From Cytophagaceae bacterium (GTDB taxonomy: Bacteria; Bacteroidota; Bacteroidia; Cytophagales; Spirosomataceae), in contig CANHCG010000046.1 in assembly GCA_947459055.1 (NCBI GenBank), positions 1-9,030 of the forward strand: DNA of 9,030 bases, in the 5' to 3' direction. Positions within the stretch are counted from its first letter, which is position 1; the number at the start of each line of letters is the position of its first letter. Below the pieces are notes generated by a model. The model searched no databases. It saw only the letters and a program-made list of their open reading frames with translations, and was not told the DNA's origin. The position numbers were made by a program, and so were the translations under genes. This document shows, in pieces, positions 1 through 6,193 of this stretch.

Positions 1-1089
1 ATAAATGAGTGGAATGGCTATTATCGCTTTGATCGGACGGAAAAGGAAACGGGCTTATCCGCGATGGCGCCGGGTATGAGTTTGAAGGATTTGCATGGGC
101 CGGTGTATGTGTCGACGGGTCAGGAAATTGCCTTTGCGGGTAAGGCGGGTCAATCCTTGGCTATTCCGTTGACTCTTTCGATGCTAACAGATGGCGTAGG
201 ATTTTCAAAGAATTTAACTTTGAGTTTGGAGTTTACAGGTCAGAATGCCTTGGGTCAAAAGAAGGCATGGTGGTCGAAGAAAATGCCATTACCATGGACG
301 CCTTGGTCGGTGAAGGCCTTGGATTCGCTTAAGATTGTTTTGCCACAGGATAAATCATTGAATACCCTAGTGATGCGGGTGGAAGATGCGACGGGTCAGG
401 TGCTGCATACGAATTTTGTGAATGTGATTGTGGAGGAGGGAAGTGTTCAGCCGTCTGATTCGAAGCAGTTGCTCGTGTCTTTGCCTGTTGCATCGGTGTC
501 AAAATCAGAATGGTCGAAAAAACAATGGACGGGTGTTTTGGGGAATAAAATGAATGGGGCAGGAGCTGGGTATTTTGAATATGCGTTTCCGTGGCCTTCG
601 TTGGCTGCCACGGAGGTGGATCAAGTGAGCTTTTTTGTGGAGGCGAGTTCGAAGCCGATGCTAGGGAAGGATCAAGTAAATGCGAAGATTGCAAATAGCG
701 ATTATATGTTGGGCAAAGGAACGTTTGATCCTAGTAAAAATGTAAATGCTTACCCGCAAACGGATTTGAAAATGAATCCATCAGTGATTGAAATTTCGGC
801 GAATGGGGCACATGCTTCGACGGTCGATTTAGTCGATGACCCTGCAGATCATCAAGGGGTTTTGTCTTGGTTTTACCAGGCACAAAATCATAAGTTGGAC
901 GAACCAGGCACCTATGGATATTGGGTACAAACATCGGTTCCGCGCTCAGCAATCGAAGAGGCCTCAAAGACTGGAGTAATGCGAATTCGGTTAACAGTTC
1001 CATCAGGTTACCCGAACGGATTATCACTTTATGGGGATCATTCTGGTCGATTCATTGCTAATCCAAGTATCCTAATTCAGCGAAAGTAG
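1..1089 (+). CDS. Glycoside hydrolase family 2-like enzyme, C-terminal part (5' end outside window)
   Basis: The reading frame is open from base 1 to a TAG stop at 1087-1089, so 362 residues of a longer protein are present and the true start lies upstream; the internal ATG at 64 is not a credible start because the frame continues through it. The fragment begins NEWNGYYRFDR and continues into a segment with LHGPVYVSTG, then beta-rich sequence. Near the end it has GVLSWFYQAQ, EPGTYGYWVQ, a run of the form RIRLTV, and GLSLYGDHSGRF before the terminal NPSILIQRK. This ending resembles, from memory, C-terminal beta-sandwich regions of Bacteroidota GH2 proteins annotated as beta-galactosidases. The catalytic barrel and its two glutamates are not in the window, so the activity cannot be read. 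No T9SS sorting domain is seen. It converges on a pectin-degrading gene, which fits removal of galactose or related sugars from pectin side chains; that role is inference. Another carbohydrate-active family with similar accessory domains is possible. Confidence 0.62.
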   Translation: MNEWNGYYRFDRTEKETGLSAMAPGMSLKDLHGPVYVSTGQEIAFAGKAGQSLAIPLTLSMLTDGVGFSKNLTLSLEFTGQNALGQKKAWWSKKMPLPWTPWSVKALDSLKIVLPQDKSLNTLVMRVEDATGQVLHTNFVNVIVEEGSVQPSDSKQLLVSLPVASVSKSEWSKKQWTGVLGNKMNGAGAGYFEYAFPWPSLAATEVDQVSFFVEASSKPMLGKDQVNAKIANSDYMLGKGTFDPSKNVNAYPQTDLKMNPSVIEISANGAHASTVDLVDDPADHQGVLSWFYQAQNHKLDEPGTYGYWVQTSVPRSAIEEASKTGVMRIRLTVPSGYPNGLSLYGDHSGRFIANPSILIQRK

Positions 1090-1114
1090 AATATCAGAAA
1101 CTTGAATTTTTTAT

Positions 1115-1160
1115 CCCTTACCTTTGCCAAACCGGCTAGGATTGGCAAAGGTAAAGAGGG
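1115..1160. terminator. Stem-loop between convergent genes, candidate bidirectional terminator
   Basis: TTACCTTTGCCAA at 1118-1130 is the exact reverse complement of TTGGCAAAGGTAA at 1142-1154, giving a 13-bp perfect stem with an 11-base loop. CCC at 1115-1117 and GGG at 1158-1160 could extend it across a 3-base bulge. It fills the 71-bp gap between the GH2 stop (1089) and the stop of the esterase-GH28 gene (1161). Neither strand has a T-run directly after the stem; a six-T run (1107-1112) lies before the stem on the plus strand and so reads as A's after it on the minus strand. A terminator or 3'-end stabilising hairpin is likely from its position, but it is not a textbook intrinsic terminator. 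Confidence 0.6.
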
Positions 1161-3359
1161 TTAATTGACTTTCCAGTTTTTCACATGAATGAGCTCCGGT
1201 TTCTTGTTGCCCGTTTGGGTAAACCTGGTGTTTGTGAGCTGAATATCCGTTGCTTCGATGACCCGGTAACTTTGTTTGGCTTCGATGTCCAAATTCGATA
1301 ATTGGATATGGTGAATCGGCATTTCTGGTAAACCACGAATCAATAAGCCCGTTTCAGCACCTTTCGCAACCACCCGATCCACAAAAATATTTTTAAACTG
1401 CGGCGTTCCCTCATCTACTGGCATGGCTTGAATCACTGGCGTGGCATCGCCGTTGCCATACGTCGCCACCGGATCCTTTCCCTGATAGTACATATCAAAC
1501 AAAATCGCCTCCCCCGCAATATTTTTCATCGAAATATCCTGAATAAATACATTCTCCACCACACCCCCACGACCACGCGCCGTCTTGAACCGCAATCCCA
1601 CATCCGTGCCTAAAAATTGACAATTCGATACAAATAAATCATGTACACCACCCGACATCTCACTGCCCACAACCACACCCCCATGTCCATGGAAAACCAC
1701 ACAATTCTCAATCATAATATGCGCCGACGGCCGACCACGTTTCCGCCCCTCCGCATCCTTTCCCGATTTCAAACAAATTCCATCATCCCCAACATCAAAA
1801 CGAGAATTTTTGACCGACACATATTCGCAAGACTCAATGTCAATCCCATCTCCATTTTGCGCAAACCACGGGTTTTTAACCGAAATATTCTCCACAGTCA
1901 AATGCTTACAAAGCAAAGGATGAATGTTCCAAGCAGGCGAGTTTTGAAAAGTCACCCCTTCCAATAAAATCTGCTCGCATTCCCGCAAGGAAATCATATT
2001 CGGCCGCAAAAATTCTTTAATTTCCTCCGCTTTCGCCTCAGTAAAACCTGCCGCCACGACCCCTGGTTGATCTAATTTTGAACCTTTTAGCGCTCGCTCT
2101 GTCGGGTACCACGTCTCTTTTTTGTCATCCAAAACCCCACCCGAACGAACCAATTTCTCCCATTCACCCGCCGTTAATTTTCCTTTCTTCACCGGTCGCC
2201 AAGCCTCACCCGCCCCATCAATAATCCCCGAACCGGTAATCGCAATATTTCGTTCCCCTTTGGCAGAAATAGGTGATTGCGCCCGAATGGCTTCCACACC
2301 TTCCCAACTCGTTCTCACCAATGGATATTGCGCCGCATCCGAACTGAATTGCAATACCGCCCCCGGATCCAAATGCAGATTAATATTCGATCGCAACGTT
2401 ATCGCCCCCGTCACAAAAAATCCAGACGGAATCCGCACCACACCACCCCCTTGTTTGGCGGCCATGTCAATCGCCTGCTGGATGGCCGTGGTATTCAACG
2501 TTTTCGCCGAGGAAACCGCCCCATACGAAACAATATTAAACGTGTCTTTTTTGAAAGCTGTACCCGCTACATTGGGCAATTCAAATTCGTATTTCTGCGC
2601 GAAAATCGATTTTTTTAGAAAACTGCGCAAATGTTCATTGGACGCAAAAATAGCCGCCGCCACCATATCCGAAATTTTCATGGCTCCAAACGGTGAGAAA
2701 TGCGTATCATCCGCCACCCCTCTCATAAACTTCTTAAAAATACCCACCGGATAATGCAGGAACATTTTCTTCGCACCCTCCGGCCCCTCAGAACTAATGT
2801 ATTTTTTACTTTCCTTTTCGATGTCGATCAACAACACCTTCTCCCGAATCGCCACCTCGCGCACGACAGCGGGATAATCGGCATGTTGGTCCACAAACAC
2901 ACCCGTCGAATCGAATTTTCTGCGCTGGGTCGGTGTCAATAATATCGGTATCCCTCCTTTCGAACGAGTCTCCGCCACATAGCGCGTTAAATTTTCTCTA
3001 AAATCTGTTTGTGCGGCCGCATAACGAGATGTATCAGAGGCTTTGGCATCATTATGACCAAATTGAATGAGAACGTAGTCTCCCTTTTTGATTTGTTGGA
3101 ATACTTTTTTCCAGCGCCCCTCCGTCCGAAAACTTTTCGTACTTCGCCCATTGTACGCATGATTTTGCACCTCCACCGCATCATTAAATAAATGCGAAAA
3201 AGGCATCCCCCATCCCGTCTCCGGAAAATCAGCCTGTAATTTATCCGCCATCGTCGAATCCCCAATCAAAAAGACACGCAGGGGTTCTTTGGCACTAAAA
3301 CTAAAGAGGAAAAAAGCTATACTAGCTAGGAGGAATATACGATTTTTCATACGATGCAT
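1161..3359 (-). CDS. Secreted CE12-like acetylesterase fused to GH28 polygalacturonase
   Basis: A 732-residue two-domain enzyme predicted to act on pectin outside the cytoplasm. Residues 4-23 form a signal peptide (basic MKNR, a hydrophobic run, and FSA before KEP). Residues about 27-245 are an SGNH/GDSL hydrolase of rhamnogalacturonan-acetylesterase type: GDSTMADK with nucleophile Ser35, GWG at 49-51, NGRST around Gly71, GHND with Asn103, and DDTH with Asp217 and His220. Residues about 272-715 are a GH28 right-handed beta-helix: NGDGIDIES (Asn502, Asp504), GDD at 524-526, GHG at 558-560 followed by VVVGSEMSGG, and RFK at 590-592 in place of the usual RIK. All expected catalytic positions are present. 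The GSEMSGG context resembles bacterial exo-acting polygalacturonases, so exo action is inferred. TAGGA lies 4 bases before the chosen ATG; Met4 is the alternative start. It lies 29 bp after the MoxR gene with no clear promoter between. No T9SS or lipoprotein signal is seen. Confidence 0.9.
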   Translation of the reverse strand: MHRMKNRIFLLASIAFFLFSFSAKEPLRVFLIGDSTMADKLQADFPETGWGMPFSHLFNDAVEVQNHAYNGRSTKSFRTEGRWKKVFQQIKKGDYVLIQFGHNDAKASDTSRYAAAQTDFRENLTRYVAETRSKGGIPILLTPTQRRKFDSTGVFVDQHADYPAVVREVAIREKVLLIDIEKESKKYISSEGPEGAKKMFLHYPVGIFKKFMRGVADDTHFSPFGAMKISDMVAAAIFASNEHLRSFLKKSIFAQKYEFELPNVAGTAFKKDTFNIVSYGAVSSAKTLNTTAIQQAIDMAAKQGGGVVRIPSGFFVTGAITLRSNINLHLDPGAVLQFSSDAAQYPLVRTSWEGVEAIRAQSPISAKGERNIAITGSGIIDGAGEAWRPVKKGKLTAGEWEKLVRSGGVLDDKKETWYPTERALKGSKLDQPGVVAAGFTEAKAEEIKEFLRPNMISLRECEQILLEGVTFQNSPAWNIHPLLCKHLTVENISVKNPWFAQNGDGIDIESCEYVSVKNSRFDVGDDGICLKSGKDAEGRKRGRPSAHIMIENCVVFHGHGGVVVGSEMSGGVHDLFVSNCQFLGTDVGLRFKTARGRGGVVENVFIQDISMKNIAGEAILFDMYYQGKDPVATYGNGDATPVIQAMPVDEGTPQFKNIFVDRVVAKGAETGLLIRGLPEMPIHHIQLSNLDIEAKQSYRVIEATDIQLTNTRFTQTGNKKPELIHVKNWKVN

Positions 3360-3368
3360 TTATTCCTA
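3360..3368 (-). promoter_or_regulatory. Ribosome binding site candidate for the esterase-GH28 gene
   Basis: On the minus strand the bases read TAGGA-ATAA directly before the ATG at 3359. The 4-base gap is a little short for Met1, but the gap to Met4 would be 13 bases, so the site favours Met1. The motif is weak and the phylum often initiates without such sites. Confidence 0.35.
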
Positions 3369-3388
3369 AAGGCGGACTCGATCTATTT

Positions 3389-4357
3389 TTACCTATTGAT
3401 CGCCACGCTTCCTAGAATTGTTTGAATAATTTGTAAGGTCGTGATATTATCCGCCTCCGCTTCATAGGTTAAAAGTATACGATGATTCAGCACATCTGGC
3501 GTCATTTCCTTGATATCTTCCGGAAGCACATAATCACGGCCTTCTAAATAGGCCATCACCTTCGCCGCTAAATTTAAATGAATACTCGCCCGAGGAGATG
3601 CCCCAAATTGAATGTAATCGGCCTCCTTCGTTAAGCCATATTCCGCCGGATTCCGCGTCGCGAAAATCAATTCAATGATATATTTTTCCAAGGTCTCCGA
3701 AATCGTTATTTTATTGATTTCCTTCCGAATCTGCTGGATATCCGACAAGGTCAAAATGGCCTTTGGTTCATACTGAAAGTCCATATTCGACATCTTGCGC
3801 ATGACCTCCAACTCCTGCTCCTTATCTAAGTAATTCAAGAAAACTTTCATCATAAAGCGGTCCACCTGCGCCTCCGGCAACGGAAACGTACCCTCCTGTT
3901 CCACAGGATTTTGTGTTGCCAAAACCAAAAAAGGCTTATCCAAGGGATAAGTTGTATCGCCAATCGTCACTTGCTTCTCCGCCATAGCCTCCAATAAAGC
4001 CGATTGCACCTTTGCAGGCGCCCGATTAATCTCATCCGCCAAAATAATCTGCGCAAAAATCGGGCCCTTCTTTACCTCAAATTCATTCTTCAATGGATTG
4101 TAAATCATCGTCCCCACCAAATCCGCCGGTAATAAATCCGGCGTAAACTGAATCCGCTGAAAATGCAAATCCAAAATTTTAGCCAAGGTATTAATTGTCA
4201 GCGTTTTGGCTAAGCCAGGAACCCCTTCCAACAACACATGTCCACCCGTAAATAAACCTACCAACAGACGATTAATCAATCGTTCTTGACCGACAACCAC
4301 CTTGCCCATTTCACCAACGGCCAATTTAATCTTGTCTCTTAAATCCATTTGAGCCAT
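3389..4357 (-). CDS. moxR: MoxR-type AAA+ ATPase
   Basis: A 322-residue cytoplasmic ATPase of the MoxR branch of AAA+ proteins, a family generally linked to chaperone-like maturation or activation of partner proteins, often with VWA-domain proteins. Visible motifs in order are Walker A GVPGLAKT (45-52), the FTPDLLPADLVG segment (71-82) typical of MoxR, Walker B ILADE (105-109) followed by INRAP, sensor 1 ATQNP (147-151), EAQVDRFMM (162-170), and sensor 2 GASPRA (252-257, Arg256). Length and motifs are those of an intact protein. The ATG lies one base after the ettA stop (TAA-C-ATG), implying translational coupling; Met4 is a less likely start. MoxR genes are commonly followed by DUF58 and VWA membrane-protein genes, but here the next gene is a secreted pectin enzyme 29 bp downstream, so its partner is not evident from context. 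ATPase identity is firm; biological role is unknown. Confidence 0.93.
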   Translation of the reverse strand: MAQMDLRDKIKLAVGEMGKVVVGQERLINRLLVGLFTGGHVLLEGVPGLAKTLTINTLAKILDLHFQRIQFTPDLLPADLVGTMIYNPLKNEFEVKKGPIFAQIILADEINRAPAKVQSALLEAMAEKQVTIGDTTYPLDKPFLVLATQNPVEQEGTFPLPEAQVDRFMMKVFLNYLDKEQELEVMRKMSNMDFQYEPKAILTLSDIQQIRKEINKITISETLEKYIIELIFATRNPAEYGLTKEADYIQFGASPRASIHLNLAAKVMAYLEGRDYVLPEDIKEMTPDVLNHRILLTYEAEADNITTLQIIQTILGSVAINR

Positions 4358-4358
4358 G

Positions 4359-6026
4359 TTATTGTAATTTTTTGTAACGTATCCGCTTCGGCGTCACATC
4401 ATTTCCTAATCGCTTCTTCCGAGCCTCCTCATATTCCGAATAATTACCCTCAAAATAGGTCACCTGCGAATCTCCCTCAAAGGCCAAAATATGCGTGGCA
4501 ATCCGATCTAGGAACCAACGGTCGTGAGAAATCACCACCGCACATCCCGCAAAACTCTCCAATCCCTCCTCCAAAGCCCGCAAGGTATTCACATCCAAAT
4601 CATTCGTCGGCTCATCCAGCAATAACACGTTCGCCCCTTCCTTCAACATCATCGCCAAATGCACCCGATTCCGTTCTCCACCCGACAAATTCCCAATCTT
4701 CTTCTCCTGATCCGCACCATTAAAATTAAACTTACTGACATATGCCCGCGCATTCGATTGCTTCCCGCCCAACATCACCCAGTCATTTCCATCCGAAATC
4801 GTCTCAAAAACCGATTTTTCAGCCATTAATTGATTATGCTCCTGATCCACATAGGCCAATTTCACCGTTTCTCCCACCTCGAAACTTCCTGAATCCGGGC
4901 TCAATTGCCCCGTAATCAATTTAAACATCGTCGTTTTACCCGCGCCATTCGGCCCAATAATCCCCACAATCCCCGCAGGCGGCAACGAAAAACTCACATT
5001 TTCATACAACAATTTGTCCCCAAAGGATTTTGAAACCCCTTGAACCTCAATTACCTTATTCCCCAAACGTGGTCCCGCCGGGATAAAAAGCTCCAACTTA
5101 TCTTCTTTTTGCCTATTCTCCTCAGACAACAACTTCTCATAAGCCCCGATTCTCGCCTTAGATTTCGCTTGTCTTGCCTTCGGCGCCATGCGAACCCATT
5201 CTAATTCGCGTTGCAACGTTTTTTGTCGGCGCGATTCCGTCTTCTCCTCCTGCGCTAATCGGTTTTGTTTTTGTTCCAACCAAGACGAATAATTCCCCTT
5301 CCATGGTATCCCCTCGCCACGATCCAATTCCAAAATCCAGCCGGCTACATTATCCAAGAAATACCGGTCGTGGGTCACAGCGATGACCGTTCCTTTGTAT
5401 TGACGTAAATGTTGCTCTAACCAATCCACAGATTCGGCATCCAGGTGGTTAGTCGGTTCATCCAACAACAACACATCCGGCTCCTGCAACAACAAGCGAC
5501 ACAAGGCCACCCGGCGCTTTTCACCCCCTGATAAAGTGCTGATTTTCGCATCTGCATCTGGACAACGTAAGGCATCCATCGCTTTTTCCAGCCGCGTATC
5601 TAATTCCCAAGCATTGAAATGATCCAATTTCTCTTGAACCTCACCCTGCCGACTTAGTAACTTATCAAAATCCGCATCCGGATCCGCAAAAGCCTCATTG
5701 ATCTCATCGAATTCTTTCAACAAGTTTTTAATCTCCACCACCGCTTCTTCCACAACCTCAAGGACCGTTTTGTTTGGGTCCAATTGAGGCTCTTGTTCCA
5801 ACATCCCCACCGAATAGCCCGGCGACCACACCACATCCCCCGTAAAGGATTTATCCATGCCAGCGATAATGCGCAAAAGGGTCGATTTTCCCGAACCATT
5901 CAAGCCCAATACCCCGATCTTCGCCCCGTAAAAAAAGGATAAATAAATATTTTTTATAATCGTTTTCTGTGGCGGAATGACCTTGGACACTCGCTCCATC
6001 GAAAAGATAATCGTCTCATTACTCAT
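4359..6026 (-). CDS. ettA: Energy-dependent translational throttle protein EttA (ABC-F ATPase)
   Basis: A 555-residue ABC-F protein, the same length as E. coli EttA as I recall it. In that family the protein binds the ribosomal E site and couples the ATP/ADP ratio to the first rounds of elongation. The first ABC domain has Walker A GLNGSGKST (41-49), signature LSGGE (165-169) and Walker B VLLLDE (185-190, catalytic Glu190). An acidic helical insert at about 95-155 is the EttA arm. The charged linker between domains is at about 245-325, with EWVRMAPKARQAKSKAR inside it. The second ABC domain has GPNGAGKTT (358-366), LSGGE (447-451) and LLLDE (468-472, Glu472). The C-terminus ends with a KRIRYKKL-type tail characteristic of EttA. 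There are no membrane segments, as expected. It is the first gene of a tight minus-strand run with moxR and diverges from the DUF349 gene across 167 bp. No Shine-Dalgarno is evident before the ATG at 6026, and no convincing promoter was found for this strand. Confidence 0.96.
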   Translation of the reverse strand: MSNETIIFSMERVSKVIPPQKTIIKNIYLSFFYGAKIGVLGLNGSGKSTLLRIIAGMDKSFTGDVVWSPGYSVGMLEQEPQLDPNKTVLEVVEEAVVEIKNLLKEFDEINEAFADPDADFDKLLSRQGEVQEKLDHFNAWELDTRLEKAMDALRCPDADAKISTLSGGEKRRVALCRLLLQEPDVLLLDEPTNHLDAESVDWLEQHLRQYKGTVIAVTHDRYFLDNVAGWILELDRGEGIPWKGNYSSWLEQKQNRLAQEEKTESRRQKTLQRELEWVRMAPKARQAKSKARIGAYEKLLSEENRQKEDKLELFIPAGPRLGNKVIEVQGVSKSFGDKLLYENVSFSLPPAGIVGIIGPNGAGKTTMFKLITGQLSPDSGSFEVGETVKLAYVDQEHNQLMAEKSVFETISDGNDWVMLGGKQSNARAYVSKFNFNGADQEKKIGNLSGGERNRVHLAMMLKEGANVLLLDEPTNDLDVNTLRALEEGLESFAGCAVVISHDRWFLDRIATHILAFEGDSQVTYFEGNYSEYEEARKKRLGNDVTPKRIRYKKLQ

Positions 6027-6042
6027 ATTTTAGCTGTATTTT

Positions 6043-6074
6043 TTTGATAGAACCTGCAAAGAATGTGAATTTTG
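6043..6074 (+). promoter_or_regulatory. Candidate Bacteroidota-type promoter for the DUF349 gene
   Basis: TTTG at 6043-6046 is followed after 20 bases by GAATTTTG at 6067-6074, one mismatch from the TAnnTTTG -7 element of the Bacteroidota housekeeping sigma factor, at the expected spacing from the -33 TTTG. Transcription would begin near 6080 and leave a leader of about 110 bases before the ATG at 6194. The region is AT-rich, so chance matches are easy. Confidence 0.35.
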
Positions 6075-6090
6075 TCTAAAAATCTTAATT

Positions 6091-6103
6091 AATTCAAAGA
6101 ATT
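6091..6103. repeat. Short inverted repeat in the ettA/DUF349 spacer
   Basis: AATTC at 6091-6095 and GAATT at 6099-6103 form a 5-3-5 dyad in the divergent spacer (6027-6193), next to a TTAATTAA palindrome at 6085-6092. It could be a regulator site, but in DNA this AT-rich such dyads occur by chance. The rest of the spacer shows no small gene or RNA that I recognise. Confidence 0.2.
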
Positions 6104-6193
6104 TTAAATAAATTAGTCCTCCGAATGAAACGGAAATAAAAATTATTACTTTTTGAGCCATAGCCTTGCTTGAAGCTCTTTGAAAGAAGAAAA

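Noticed and set aside
329..1027. Minus-strand open frames of 121 and 98 codons opposite the GH2-like gene
   Set aside because: Low-complexity predicted proteins with no known motif, opposite a frame that is open across the whole region.
2122..2754. Plus-strand open frame of 210 codons inside the esterase-GH28 gene
   Set aside because: It is wholly antisense to a well-supported gene with intact catalytic motifs, shows no recognisable domain, and is explained by the C-rich complementary strand of a long coding region.
1161..3359. The segment of GH28 between about residues 386 and 455 as a novel inserted domain
   Set aside because: The WRPVKKGKLT...ETWYPTE segment is, as I recall, common in Bacteroidota GH28 proteins and so is probably a subfamily feature rather than a new insertion.
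1161..3359. Type IX secretion C-terminal domain or lipoprotein signal on the pectin enzyme
   Set aside because: The protein ends directly after the beta-helix with no sorting domain, and there is no cysteine lipobox after the signal peptide.
4349..4723. Plus-strand 124-codon frame rich in Ser, Pro and His opposite ettA
   Set aside because: A composition artefact of the antisense strand of the second ABC domain; no domain or start signal.
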